Part shown: piece after piece, positions 21,222 to 34,228 of the stretch | How positions within the stretch are numbered: position 1 is the stretch's first letter | Layout of the letters: the number at the start of each line of letters is the position of its first letter | Origin: Branchiostoma floridae | Lineage: Eukaryota; Chordata; Leptocardii; Amphioxiformes; Branchiostomatidae | Direction: 5' to 3' | Length of the DNA stretch: 64,000 nt | Assembly: GCF_000003815.2 (NCBI RefSeq) | Contig: NC_049988.1 | Span: 15,959,778-16,023,777 of the forward strand | Notes under the pieces: model-generated | Databases searched by the model: none | The model's input: the letters and a program-made list of their open reading frames with translations, nothing else | Told to the model about the DNA's origin: nothing | Translations under genes and position numbers: made by a program

Positions 21222-21362
21222 AGATCCTACAGTTCCATAAGATAGTATCAAAGCTGGCAAAGGAGTATAGCTGGCCAAATGGAGTCAGACGGGACCGGAG
21301 CTTACACACTCCTAGGCCGACTTCACTCCTCTGCCAGCTTTTGATACAATCTTATGTCACAG
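21222..21362. mobile_element. Inverted-repeat MITE (family A), second copy
   Basis: GGCAGATCCTACAGTTCCATAAGATAGTATCAAAGCTGG on the left pairs with the right end, which reads GCCAGCTTTTGATACAATC then TTATG. The internal CACACTCCTAGGCC and CTTCACTCCTCTGCCAGC segments match the copy at 5537-5724. Confidence 0.75.
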
Positions 21363-23860
21363 AACGTTTGTTCACTCCGGATCTTGTACCCAGATATCGC
21401 ACCACATGTCCGACCTTACACGAAGGGCCGTGTGTCCGGGCAACCAAACATGCGCCACCACACACGGACCCGAGATAAGTTCAAGTGGTTTGAAGTAACC
21501 GTTGGACAAACCGTGTCTATGGAAACGAAGCCGCCGCAAATTAAAACGTATTTAGTTGTGTTAGATAGCACCTCAAGTTATACTAACACGGAGCAGATGC
21601 ATTCTACATCAATCTTTGCCTAACTTCATAACCTTTTTTCAACTTCAGAATCTTATAACACGTAAAGAACAACGATTTTCCTACAAAACTGGGAATGATG
21701 TCTTTTAATTAAACCGTAATGTTGCTGTGATGATGTTATGATAATTTTAGTAATAACTTTTTTTTCTGTTTAAAAGTACTGTGTATGGCAGCTCTTTGAA
21801 GTACATGTATGGTTCACGTTTGCGAAGGCGTGAAATCGGTTTTGGGTCGTGACACAGATCTGTTAAACTCGATACTTTTCGAATCTTTGAGAGTTATCAA
21901 ACTTAATCAATTCAATTTATCAAAAGCAGAAATCACACAAGGTTTTTCGCCATTTCTATTTGAATACCCGCACCGTCCTCCCTCGGAGTTTGACTCGTTG
22001 GAAGCCAGTTACATGCACGGAATTTCAAAATATAACTTTGCACCACCCCGATAAATGCATGAAATACACTGGCAAATAGAGTGTGCAATTAAACGGCTTC
22101 TACTGTATATGTATTTTCCAGCAGTTTAGAGCGTATTCAATCCGTTGCCGCATTGCTGAGCAGCTAAATGGTTGGCCAACATTAAGAAAACAACAGCAGG
22201 CAAATACGTTGTTTTGTCTGATCCACTGAAAGTTTCTCTGACCAGTCACATCTGGAGAACATTTTGCGAAAGAAGCCTGGCTGCAACAGAAAGGTTTGAT
22301 TTGTATGTTTTTCTACTTTGATATATATGTTGAACATGTAACCAAACAGAACAGAAAAGTACCTTAACATCTGCAAGGCCCGAAGAAAACAGGCGAAAAT
22401 ATTCCATGCAGATACCACTATGATAGTGAAAGTTGGTTAGGTTAAGGCTAACGATTTTATATTAACCTGATCAATTTAAGGTGCCAAGCTAAGGCCACTG
22501 ACAAATACATCTTACGACAGAATGCTACACGAAGCCGTGGGTGTAACTTACAAAGTTTAATTGTCAACGGCCGTTTCGGCGTGAAAGCCTCGCTGTCAGT
22601 CCTAGATACATGCCCGGACTTACCTACATGTACGAGAATGTATCAATTAGTCACAATGAAATGACCTGCACAACTCAAATTTTGGGGCATAATTATATAG
22701 TATGGGATCTTTGCTCAATATCCACCAAATTTTAAACAATTGTGGTTGATACTTTTCAGTCGATGTCCTTTCGAAAATCAGTTGGTAAGTAGCAAGAAAA
22801 ACCAAGGATGAACTGTGATCGATATATATCAGAGCTGTGTGAGTCGGTTCTTCTTGCCATGAAATTTAAGAAGACATTGTTAAAATAGATATTGATGTTT
22901 GTTGAAGTTTCCCTTCGTAATTCAACTAAAAGAAGTGGGTGTCTGACTTTCAGCAGAGTAAGTTGCTCCACACATCTTAGGTCGCCTGCAAAGTAACGAT
23001 CATTATGATTTGTATTCTGGAAGACGTTCATACGATAAAAGGCTTTACACTTAATAGTTATGCCACGGAATTTGAGTTGCGCAACTTATATCTAAGAACT
23101 TGTTTAGTACTCATTGTATACTCCTACATTCTATGAGGACTTAAGGTTGGGTAATACAAAAGAAAATTGCGTCAATACAGCCTTAAAGTGTGGGAGTATG
23201 GTGGTGTGAGTGTAAGAAGTACAAACAAAGGAGCGTCAGGTGAGGCATTCTTACAATTCCTGGAAACGCCAGTACAAGAATATAGTATCCAAGCACCTGT
23301 TTGGCTAACGCCTGGATCTTTTTTTGTACAGCCACTCTTTGTCCGTTTTGTAGTTCGATTATTTTTCTAATCGTCCTACCATATAATGAGCGGTACAAAC
23401 CGAGAAGAGAACAACTCACAGACAACGTTGCCGAAACGATTCATCTACTGGGAGATTGGTAATCCAGATCTATAGTTCGATAGGTCAAGTTCGGTATTCA
23501 AACTTATCTTTGCCCCGATCTCTGACGATGTTAAACAATATTTGTTCCTTCGTCTATACACGTCCGACAGCATTATACTTTATCCTAGAAATAAAACTGT
23601 AAAAATATATATAACAGAAATATGTATAGTACCTTTGCATGAAAAAGCACAGGTAATTAGTGAATCGCGCTTTTCCTTCCTGTTCTCGAAATGTTCTTCC
23701 TATCGAATTACAGAACAAACAAGGGTGTATTTCTTCGGGTGATTTTTTTAACCTCCTTGGTTCAACTCTAAAACGTTGACGTCAAACGCAGATCAAAGTC
23801 AAACATATACTTGACGATTAGGTTATGTTACATGGTACACCTCAGTGACCGGTCACATTC
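21363..23860. other. Intergenic, no gene recognised
   Basis: Several short ORFs (for example 21809-22054 plus, 22756-23031 minus) have no recognisable domains, codon bias or splice context. No RNA gene was recognised. Confidence 0.4.
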
Positions 23861-23864
23861 CATT

Positions 23865-24032
23865 TCTCGTACGATATATATAGTTTTACATACTGTATAC
23901 ATGTACTTTTGTTGACTTTATGTTATTTGATTGTTTTAATTTGTAATGTTGATGGACGACTCCAGGAAGAATAGAGTTATGATAATAATTGTAACTCTAA
24001 TTCGAGATCAAAATAAACAAACAAACAAACAA
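23865..24032 (+). mobile_element. 5'-truncated LINE 3' end with (AAAC)n tail
   Basis: A segment ending AAAATAAACAAACAAACAAAC (24009-24032) has the same kind of tail as the LINE at 1-2935. It is preceded by CTCCAGGAAGAATAGAG and AATTGTAACTCTAATTCGAG, typical of LINE 3' UTR termini. The left limit is approximate. Confidence 0.5.
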
Positions 24033-25380
24033 ACAACACGCAGTTGAGAGCATTTATAGAGTCTAATACCTACAAATCCAGATACCTACAAATGTTGTTA
24101 TGATATCAATACCGTTACTGTACACTGTACTGTACATTAGCGTTTCATTTATATCACCTTTGTAATACATACTTATAATGACGATTCCCGTACCCTTGTG
24201 TATGTTATTGACTGTATTTTGTTAGTGGTGCCGCTAACATAAGCTCTTAGCTTGAGTACGGCATCACTGTGTATGTATTTCGTATTATATTTGGGTTAAA
24301 AAAATCGAGAAAATAAAGACACCGCAAGAACTTACTGAGCTTACTTGGGCAGACCTCAAAGATAGAGAGGACTAGGACCGGTGCGATTAGACTAAAGAAC
24401 ACTACGGGAGCTGAGAAAAAGCGCGATGAACAGGACAATTAGTGGAGAGAGTTGATGAAACACCGATTGCAGCTGCAGGGTGTTTAGGTACTGTAGCGGC
24501 AGAACACTGTGGACTTTTTCTGCTAATTGAGAGCATCCTTGGAACAATCTTAAATGTGCCGTACAACTCGAATTCACCTGTCTTGTGACGAAAGAATGTC
24601 GTTGATCATTCTTAACGTACGGTCGGTTCTGCCAGAGCTTTGCTTAACATCCAAGAAGAAAAAATGTTACGACGCAAATAATGTGGTAGCGCCCTAACTT
24701 CATGAAGCTTTATTGAAATTGATGAAGATGGCCGTACTACTTAGAGTTACTTGAGCGACATAGAGTTACTCCCCAAGTTAGTTAAAACATTAGACGCAAG
24801 GACGAATTTTTCAACGCTTGATTCTGCTTTGATACAACTGAAAACTGTAGTGGTGGCCAAACATGGATGCCACGTGCCACGGTTGTCCTGGTGACGAACA
24901 CGTCTGAACTTTCCTCTGACCGGCTAATCGCCATGTCACCATCACGCCACCTTTCGTCAGAGGAGGGGGCAGACGAGAAAGCTTAACACTCCTTAAGTTT
25001 AGAATTACGACGCATTTCCTTCTTATACTGTGATTCAACCTGAGCGAAGGGAAGTTGTAAAAGCTTTGTTTATTCTGTTGGTGAGATCATTTTTGTTATA
25101 TATTCTTTGCCCTATTTGAGCGATCAAAAGAGTAACAAAGAGACCTCCAAGCCGGCGATCTCCCTACGGATCCTAGGTTTTCTTATCAAATCTACAGGTG
25201 GTTGAACTTAAAGAAGACTGACATCAATCTAGATCGGCGACTTTCTGCTGATTCTGTCTGCTACTAACAGCTAGCGGCAGAACAACCAGGTGAGCTTTTT
25301 CGTTTCCTTCTTTTGCGTTTCGATTCCTTTTGAAAATATTAGAATTACCGTACGTAGATGTACGGTTTGGTTTGTTCCGT
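24033..25380. other. Intergenic, possible non-coding exon end at ~25289
   Basis: Mostly featureless. GCAGAACAACCAG followed by GTGAGC (about 25277-25295) is a good donor and could end an untranslated first exon of a plus-strand transcript such as the ABCB gene, but nothing else supports it. Confidence 0.2.
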
Positions 25381-25661
25381 TAAGGTGGGTTCACACTTGC
25401 GTACATATCCAAGTCCGTATGAGGTCCGTTTGGAGGTCTCAGCCTCTACATGGCTCCACAGGTCGGTGTAAAAAAAATAGAAATTTGACAAGTATAGCCA
25501 GATAACATGCCAGTGGAGTTAGCTGGTCGAAAACCATACTGCTTGGACAGCTAACTCCTCTGGCATGTTATGTGTCTATATCATTCCAATTTCCACTAAT
25601 GCACTATTCCATACGGACCACAAACGGACTTGATATGTATGCACGTGTGAACCTAGCTTTA
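25381..25661. mobile_element. MITE with nested internal hairpin
   Basis: The outer inverted repeats are about 48 bp: TAAGGTGGGTTCACACTTGC at the left, against the reverse complement of the right end, TAAAGCTAGGTTCACACGTG. Both continue inward with ACATATC, AAGTCCGT and GGTCCG. At the centre is a second hairpin (25502-25571) with 24-bp arms starting ATAACATGCCAG and one mismatch around a 22-nt loop. Confidence 0.8.
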
Positions 25662-26066
25662 GAGCTTTTACTTGAATGTAACTAACATACATAGACCAGC
25701 TTGCTCGTGATGTGGGGTTGCGGGTTGAGGACTTAGAGAACGCCATGGGGGTCAGAGACGTTTGGAAAGAGAGAGTGGACCTGGTCCGGGCAAGTAGCCT
25801 GCGACGATGATGATGATGAATGTAAGTTCATCTGTGACGGTAGTTAACATAATGAAACAATTTTAAGACCTTATATCCGTACACAAAATAAAGCGCTTAC
25901 CAACAAGCTTTTGATCAGCCCTCTGATCCTTCTCAAGTTGTAATGACCCAAAACCTAAATCACACTTTAGAGCTTTTATCCAGCCTATCACCCGGACCGG
26001 TTTCATTGTGTACATACAAGTTGTTCGGTAGCTAGTGGCACACGTACATGAAGTTCATACTCATTA

Positions 26067-26243
26067 CTCTCCAAGCAGAGGTTAGGCTCCGGCTGTTTTT
26101 AGGCGTTTTTATCGGGCTTTCAACGTTGTACCGCTTTCTTGATGTTAGGCCATGAGACATCAAGAGATGGTACAAAATAGAAAGCAAGATGACACCTAAA
26201 AACGTTTTAAAAAAGCAGCCGGAGCCTACCCTATGCTTGCTAT
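26067..26243. mobile_element. MITE (CTCCAAGCAGAGG family)
   Basis: Left end ACTCTCCAAGCAGAGGTTAG, GGCTCCGGCTG and AGGCGTTTTTATC. The right half carries the complementary GAAAGCAAG, CCTAAAAACG and CAGCCGGAGCC. The right terminus is diverged. Confidence 0.65.
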
Positions 26244-26790
26244 CATGCGAATCAACAATCTTATTACGTATCTGCATTTTGGTATAATTAGAACTAGAAG
26301 GCGGGACCAAAATTGTGTTGTTGCTAGGTTGCTGAACAAAAGACTTCCAGAATGAGTCAACTTTGGCTGAAGTTTAATGGGCAGATGGCTATGTTGCATG
26401 GTAGATTACCGCTATGCCACCTGAACTTTTGTGTAAAGTTTAGGGGAAATCCTTCATTAAAGAAAAGTAAGTTTCCCCGACGCCACCGACTTATGAGTTA
26501 AGAAAGGTGCTGTGGGCAGATCATGCGAGTCGGTATGTATGTCTACTAATAGGTACTATTTTTAATCTGGGTACATGCATCTTGCCCACCTGCCTTTTCG
26601 AAGTTTGACGCCTTTTGATAAGAGTTTTGCCTTCTTGTGTGCGGAGTTTGCTACTGTACGGCTTTGTATTTTTTAAGTTTACAAGTAAATATCTTAAGTC
26701 AAGGACCTGGCAGAAAAAAAATCAAAAGTCATTGAATTGTTCTGCTAGTTTATTCTAGAAACGTTGAAGAAGAGAGATACTTAAAAAAGA

Positions 26791-26792
<2 letters not shown>

Positions 26793-26833
<41 letters not shown>

Positions 26834-26880
26834 ATCTCTCTCTCTCTCTCTGTATATATATATATATAGAGAGAGAGAGT
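26793..26880. repeat. Compound microsatellite (TA)n(TC)n(TA)n(GA)n
   Basis: Order: TA repeats to ~26830, TC repeats ~26834-26851, TA repeats ~26853-26868, GA repeats to ~26879. The TC and GA blocks are complementary, so the tract can fold into a hairpin. Confidence 0.95.
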
Positions 26881-29289
26881 AGAGTGGACTCGCTCCTCAG
26901 CTAACCGACATCTATCGCACCCCAGTCAATCTCTCATCCCTCAATGAGACATCTGGAGCCGATCTATTCGCCCTCTTGTACAAATGTCAAGGACTATTTT
27001 AGTCCGACATTTGTTACAAGATTCCCGCCTATCCCCCAAAGTCTGGCGCCAGTACCGTTATGTTTGGTCACGTGATCCTCCGTGACCGGACAGCTGAACG
27101 TGAGGTCGTTCACCCCGTACCCCCATCACGTGACCCGCCTTATATGGATGTACTACTGGTCCCTCCCACCACGTTCTCACGTGTCCAGGGACAATTTATG
27201 GACCCTTTGGTTGAGAAGGACCAGAGACGGACGTTTATAGCAGGCCGCGGAGAACTCGAGACGACTGATTGCCCTATTTTTGCCACTTACAACAGCAACT
27301 TTGGCAACAATATTATTCCAAGAGTTGCAAATCAACCGACAAGGCAAGGCTGTACGGTAAGAGTGTGTTGTGATGTTGCGAATTCTCTCCGTTTTCAGCG
27401 CTAGAGTTCATAGATCTTCATCTGAGTTTGGGCGTTATCTCGGAGCGGCATGTTGGCGGTGAATGTACTGTAGATCACTTATTGATTTCGTATGGAAGTA
27501 ATCAGTTGTTTCCAGGGAATGTACCGGCCTTATTGCTGGTGTCTAGCTGGTATAGCTTTAATTGAAAACATCAGGGATGTGAACTAAACCAAGGCTAGAT
27601 TTGGGATGGGAAAGTATTACGTTATCATGCAAAAGCCGGAAAGATACCAACCGTGAAACGTGTACATTAATGAATTCTTTCGTTATCCCTATAAATGGCG
27701 CCGAAAATCCATAAATTGCCGTAAAAAGTTTATTACCTCAGTTGTCATCAATAAGTGTAGAAATTAGTATAGATATCCACGAAATGCCGTTCTCAATTTG
27801 GCAATGAGGGTGAATGACAGTGGGATAGAGAGCCTGAGAGAACGAGAGAGGAAGAGAGAGAGATAGGGGGAGAGGAAGAGAGGGAGAGAGATGCAAAGAG
27901 AAAGAGAGAGTGAGAGAGAGGAATGGCTAGTCTTGACCTTCTTTTAGTTTGTTCCAAAGTTCTGGCAAATCATTCACCCAGTTTGGCCAAGTTTTGCTAT
28001 TCTTAGTCACCAGAGGACTTTGGTAAAGACCTCTGAATGAATGAAGTGATTTATCTTTTTGATTGTTAGATCTAGGGTGTCGTTGCTGGGTTGCAATGAG
28101 GTAGGATGATGCAATATAAGTTCAAAACAAGAGTATGACTAGAGATTAGGATAGGAAAAGTTTAGTTTAGCAGGGAGACCCTAACGAAGGTATGATCCTC
28201 ATTCTAAACTTGCTCAGTTTTCATCACCAAAGAAAATATTGAAAAAAATGTATTGCTGATGTGCAATAAAAATATGAACATTGATCATATAAAAACTATG
28301 GATATGTATGGGCCAAAACCTCTTTCAAACATCTAGTTACTTAACCTTAGTCTATTCTGAAATGTTAAATATTTAACATTTGTATCCTGTGCTCCATAAC
28401 TTTCCAGTAAAGCTTTTTTTCCATTATATAATTTATAATATGGTCCCCTGTACTTTCCTAGTACAAATGTAGAACTTAGCTTAGCATCTACATCTTGAAT
28501 TGATTCTTTTGTAAGATATAGCCCAACTTACACTGCTAAATGACCTTGCCCTGTATGTAATGTTAGCTACCACCCTCTTCATCACTCCCCAAATGTGCCT
28601 GTTGTCAGCTGGACCAAATGATGTGGCAAGATTCCAAAACTGGGACAGTCCAAAACAATTAGGAGGGGGTAGTAGCATTGTAAGGTGAAGAGGAATGGGT
28701 TCCTGAAACCACCATCTTCCATTACAAAGAGACATTTATGCATTGCAGTCACATATTTTAGTGAATTTTGTGGGATACTGTCTTATTGGAAATATTTGTT
28801 TTGGTCAGTTATTTTTTGCATTACCCCCACCCAGAATTTCTTGGTACAGTCCTGTGTTGCTATGACGACAACTTACCTTAAGATAAGTTAAAACATAATG
28901 GGGTTTTGTTGGAAGAAAAATATTGACACTTCTATCAACAGATCAATGTTAACAGAGATAAAGTACAAGAGTTTGCTGGCTGTAGTGTATTTATCTAACC
29001 CATGAGACATCTGGTAAATACATTCAAAGTGGACTGGAAGACATAAGAATGGTTGGTTAGTCTATTGTTCAGATAGTTGGTCGATCTATTCATTTATTGG
29101 TTGGTTGTTCCTTGGTTGGTTGGTCAGCAAATCACCATGACCATTATGCATGTGACATAACATTGTTCAAGTGTTGTTTCTGTCACAGCCTTTTGTAACA
29201 TACAAATGATAACTAAGCAAAATAGACAAAAAAATGAAGTCATACATATGTTTGGACATATGTATGTAAGTTGAAGTTTGCTGTGCATC
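26881..29289. other. Intergenic, no gene recognised
   Basis: It includes a 114-codon plus ORF at 27060-27404 without recognisable domains and a purine-rich GA tract at about 27836-27925. The rest is AT-rich without structure I could identify. Confidence 0.4.
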
Positions 29290-29452
29290 TGTGCAGATGC
29301 TTAGCGGTTGCGACCATCTCCATTTCTGTAGCCCTTGGGCCACACATTTGTGCAAGTCACTACAGCAGGGGGCTGGTCCGCTGGAAGTGATGTGTGTTTA
29401 CTCCCATACTCTTTCCGAATTGCTAAGTGCTAAGCAGAGAAAGCAACATGGA
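29290..29452 (-). mobile_element. 5'-truncated tRNA-derived SINE (same family as 40419-40690)
   Basis: The reverse complement matches the body of the SINE at 40512-40670: GCTTTCTCTGCTTAGCAC, AAACACACATCACT, CAGCGGACCAGCCCCCTGCT and GGCCCAAGGGCTACAGAAAT. The tRNA-like head is missing, so this is a truncated copy. Confidence 0.85.
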
Positions 29453-30206
29453 CAAAAGAGATGGATCATGGCAAATTCAAGAATCCAGATGGCATCTGGT
29501 AAAGACAACTTCTCTTTCCATGAAGAGAGTTTCCTTGTCTGAGTTTGGCTGACTTAAAGAGCCCCCTGTTGACATGGACTTGACAATCTTGACTCCTCAC
29601 AACAGAAAAGCAGATGGAAAACACTAATATTGCTTAGGTTGGCTTTAACCCTTGAACTAAATTTTAGTTTAGCTCTACAGGAAGTTATTCAGTAACAAGA
29701 AGGCAAGCTAGGTACAAAACAAAATCCTAGGATTCAAACACTGAACATTAAGGTTCGGAGATAGTGTCCTTTGCAATAGGTCATTGTTTTATACAATTTG
29801 GATGCAATTTGGAAGTCTTTAAAACTTTTTGACCGTAAAATTCTGGCTTTTTGTTTGAGTCTTGGGTGGACAGAGGTCATGTTGGTTCAACCTTGCACTT
29901 CGCCCTTTCTTCAACACAATCCACATTTTCAAATCTCTTAGTTTTTGGCCTGACAGTTCACAAAGGAAGTGCCACTGACACTAAGTAGCCAAATAGTGCC
30001 AAGTTTTTTGGTACAAATATTGTTTTCCCCAATATTTGGTCCCCTGCCATCATATCTTGCTCTCTGGTTCGGATATTTGGTTGGGATAAACCGTTTCCCC
30101 GGTGACAGTTCTGGGAGAAAACAGAACCCATGTCTGACAGGCTGACCGGTCAAATGAACTACTCCTACCAGTAACACTTGGGGCAGGGCTGGAAACTAAC
30201 CTTCGC
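29453..30206. other. Intergenic, nothing recognised
   Basis: No exon, RNA or repeat structure was recognised on either strand. Confidence 0.4.
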
Positions 30207-30430
30207 TACTCTCCAAGCAGAGGTAAGGCTCTGCTTTTTGAGGTTAGACTCTGGCTGGTTTGTGATGTCTTGTTCTGTGTTTTTGCCAAGCTTTCTATTT
30301 TGTCAGATTTTTGTTTTGTCCACCAGTCACATCTGCTGTCATGTTTGGCTGGCAGACAAGAAGAAAGACTGACAAAACAGAAATCTCCGAAAAAAAGAAA
30401 GAGCTACGAAAATGTAAAAAAAAAGATATC
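30207..30430. mobile_element. MITE (CTCCAAGCAGAGG family)
   Basis: Starts ACTCTCCAAGCAGAGGTAAG. CTTTCTATTTTGTC on the left is answered by GACAAAACAGAAATC on the right, and GGCTGGCAGACAAGAAG matches the centre of the copy at 20312. The right terminus is degraded. Confidence 0.6.
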
Positions 30431-31740
30431 TGGAGCTATAATACCTTCACATGCAGTAGCCTTCAATGTCACACCAACGCTCAGATGGATGGATTACATG
30501 TTGTTAAATGATCTATGCTGAGAAGATTTTTGTTAATGATGTCTTGGTTTCTGACTAAGATGGTAACTCTAATGTTAGGAATGTAATTTATGATTTCATG
30601 TCTGTGCCTAAATTTTTAATTCAGTTTGGAAAACTAATTTGTATAGATTCCTGTCTACTTAATATTCTAAGGATGCAGATAGACTGGTGCCAAGGTATAC
30701 AATAACCATGTTTCCACTTGCTTTCATTACAAGCTCTAAGGAATTAGCTTCTGTTCACTCAATCAGTCAATGACACCCAAATGACACGGTAATTTCTAGC
30801 CCAGCCGTGCCCCATTTGTAATGTTACACCAACTTTTGATATCAGTTCAGTCTGGTGTTTTGACATGGCATTTCTTATATACCTTAAGTTCATTTGCTCC
30901 CAGTTACTGTCCCAGTATCTATTAGGAGCACAATTTTGTGGAGAAAAGCAGGGGATACAAGGAGGGACTTGTTGTTGAAAGGTAAGACTGCATAAGTCAA
31001 ATATTGGTATGTTTTGTTGATAACATGCATGCAGACTATTTTGACATTGGCTACAGCTTCTGATGATCTGCATCTGCCTCAAGACTTAAGAACTTGGGTC
31101 AAGGACATTCAGATTTTCTTAAAGTTTAAACAACAAGTTTTAGTCTTTTAAAGAGAGAGGGGGGATAACAAATTAATGTGACAAAACATTGTATGAGATT
31201 AAGAATTTGTTTGGCAGGCTAGACATTAGTTTTTGTAATGTACTTCTCAGAATGTGTGTTCCGACTATGAGTGTGTTTTTAAAATGTCACAACAAAGTCG
31301 CCGGTCGTTGAAACCTTAACAGTGATTATATTTGCAGTAGAATGTCAAATTTACCCTCCTGACACAGAGAATTACTTACATGTACATCAGTCATACATTT
31401 ATTTGTTCCTTCACTTCATTAAACAAATCATACAATTACATGTGTAACAAAATTGTTTTATTAGCCAGCGATTGATATATGATTTCTTTCTTAATTGCTA
31501 AGCACTATAAGTATACTACAAATTCCTGGAAAACTGTCATTCCTAGATGATTATTGAAACCCTTAGAATCCCCTTTTTGAGGTTTACAACCAACACAATC
31601 CTAATCTGTTTACACAGTGAGTTGGTTTATGTGACTTAGAATAAACAGTTTTGGTCAGTTTTGTCATGGATCATTACCCCCCACCACCATGCCATGTGTC
31701 TAGCATCAAACACTATAACCCGACAAAGCTTTGTGAACAG
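30431..31740. other. Intergenic, nothing recognised
   Basis: AT-rich sequence with only short ORFs. No structured element was recognised. Confidence 0.4.
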
Positions 31741-32720
31741 TGTCAGACACTTAAGGGTTTATTTAATTAGCCTCCACTTGAATTCTAATTGTCTGTAGAA
31801 AACATTCTGGGTAAAGAAATGAAGTTCAAATCCAGACAAAGAAGACTTGATTAAAAGTTGTTTTTTGTGCACTGGTCGGACACTTAAGGGTTTATTTAGC
31901 CTCCAATAGGCTGCGGAAAAAATTTTGGGTCAACATATGAGGTTCAAAGCCAGACAAAGAAGACTTGATTCAACTTTTCTTTTTTTTTAGCCTGAGAGAG
32001 GTTTTGCAATAGCTGTTTTCCTTCCTGGGACTGGCTTTATCATTTGCAATATTAAATAAGAGTACCCCCTTGTAACGAAGGCTATCACACTTTTAATTAG
32101 CCTCCACTAGATTTCTATGTCTGCGGTGAACATTCTGGGTCAAGAAATTAAGTTCACAGGCAGACAAAGAACTTTTATTTTCAACCCGAGAGAGGTTTGC
32201 ACTGCTGTTTTCATGACTGGCTTTATCATTTGCATTATCAAATACCGGTACTCCCTTGTAACTCCCTTGTAACAAAGGCTATCACACTTAAGACATCTGG
32301 TTAGCCTCCACTAGACTTCTATGTCTGCAGAAAACATGCTGGGTAAAGAAATTAAGTTCAAAGCCAGACAGAGAAAAGTTGATTATATTTCAATGCATAC
32401 ATGGAAAAACAATCTTCTTTGATTATATTCCATTCATACAAGGAAAATAGTTCTTTGATGACAGAGAAAAGTTTATTACATTTCAATCTAGGTATGATAC
32501 ATAGAAAAACTTGTTTGACCGTTATTAATTCAATGAGCAGCCTGGTTAAAGTTTACAGACTGTAAAACAAAAGTTGTGCACAGTGTCAAACTTTGAGAGA
32601 CAATTTCTCTACAATTTTTTTTTCATCCTGTCAGAAAGAGGTTTTGCAATCACATTGTTTTCCTTTCTGGGACTCAGCTATATCATTTGAGATATCAAAT
32701 ACTCCCTTCTAAAGCGCATG
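31741..32720. repeat. Irregular tandem repeat, about four units of 130-210 bp
   Basis: The segment CACTTAAGGGTTTATTTA..AGCCTCCA...CATTCTGGGT...AAGTTC...CAGACAAAGAA recurs starting near 31747, 31880, 32088 and 32285. Units 2, 3 and a later remnant (~32630) also carry GAGAGGTTTTGCAAT...TGGCTTTATCATTTGCAAT. The units differ by indels, so this is an old array. Confidence 0.75.
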
Positions 32721-34017
32721 GAGATTCACTCAGTTGTTGAAAAACATCTGATTCAACTTTGTGCACAGTCACTACACCCTTTTAAAGAACAATAGTACAT
32801 AGTTCTCACAATTGGGGGACAGTGTAAAAGTGGTGCCAAAAATAGCCACTTCTTTTTTTGGCTCTGAGTACAGGTGAGAAGGAACCACATAGTTTTTGCA
32901 CCAAGTTACCAAGTTCAAGACTTGATACACAAGGTGTTCTTTTATGCACTGGTTCCCAACACATTTCTTCTCCTTATCCAGATTTCTAAGACTTTGTGTA
33001 TTCAGTGGCAAGTGTAAAACTTTTTGTGATATTTGCAACTTTTCAAAGCTATAGACTCTGACAGCCACACGCTAGACAATAGTGAGACAATACTTTTTTT
33101 TAGATAATGGGTGGTTGTTAAGGGCATTTTTCCTTATACAAGTACCGCACACATCTGTTTCATACTGTCAAATATTAACTTGAGTATATTCATGACGCAT
33201 CAGCAATGTTTGCCCAGCTAACAGTCCAGATAATGCACTAATGTAGCAATCCTGGGTGGCTAGGTAAACCGTAGGTAATTCTTGTCAAACGACAGAACCG
33301 CTCAGGTCACACAGCTCCGTTCGTAGAGGAACTGAAGACTTCTTTGTGGACTTCTCTTCCTGTGACTGTGACACAGTTCAGTCTGCCTGTGACTTAGAGT
33401 CTTCAATTTTGAAACAAGGTATTTGGCTCATAAATGTATCTCGTTTAGCTTATAATTTTTTAAATCGGTAATCTGCGTTTCAGCAGTTAACACACCAATC
33501 TTGCTGTGCAGGTGACAGATGATTATGTTACATGTACGTACATTGAATTGCTTGTTATATTGTGAAGTATCAATATAAGGCTGCGACAATTTTTTTAAAC
33601 GTTATGTTCAGTTTGAAACGTGAAAGATATGAATGAACAGATTTTTGCGACCTAATAATATGTGAGTTTGAAATAATGTTAAGGTCTATTAGAACATTAT
33701 AGGACTTGCACAATTTTTGAAACTTGTTTTAATGGAACCTAGATTATCGATTTGTCATGTGTTTTGACTTTTATCTTGGGCTTTTTTGTTTGCACCTCAG
33801 TTATGAGATAACGAAGTTCTATCCATTCATTGGATAGAAACAAAACTCTGGTCATAGGTGACCACTGGGTAATCACACAGATAAAGACTTTAAATAGTGC
33901 CATTACATAGCCGGCTACAGTCACGTATTCACTCATCAACCACTCAGAAGTTTGGAAGGTACAGTTATCTCCTCTCAAGGATCGTAAATGTAAAGCATGT
34001 TAATGAGTTTGCAGAAG
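32721..34017. other. Intergenic, possible promoter region near 33300-33420
   Basis: No coding exon was recognised. A segment ending GAAACAAG then GTATTTGG (~33420) could be an untranslated exon of the downstream ABCB gene; this is speculative. Confidence 0.25.
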
Positions 34018-34228
34018 TAACGCTAATTCACCTTTTTCCGCGGGGTAATATCCGTTGTTTTCACAAACAGGATTTTTGGGGATATCAAGTCAACGGACAG
34101 TGGTTTCAAGTTTAAAATATTGCATATATTTTCAAAATATTACACCCTTTGTCGACTTGATATCCCTAAATACCTTGTTTGTGAAAACAACGAATATAGC
34201 TCCCGCGAATAAAGGTGACCTAGCGTTA
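34018..34228. mobile_element. MITE (AACGCT..TTCACC family)
   Basis: The termini TAACGCTAATTCACCTTTTTCCGCGG and its imperfect complement ending GGTGACCTAGCGTTA enclose an inverted repeat. Inside are ATATCCGTTGTTTTCACAAA and GGATATCAAGTC, both answered on the other arm. Sister copy at 36815-37032. Confidence 0.8.

Noticed and set aside
27060-27404. 114-codon plus-strand ORF
   Set aside because: No recognisable domain, repeat or splice context; kept as intergenic.
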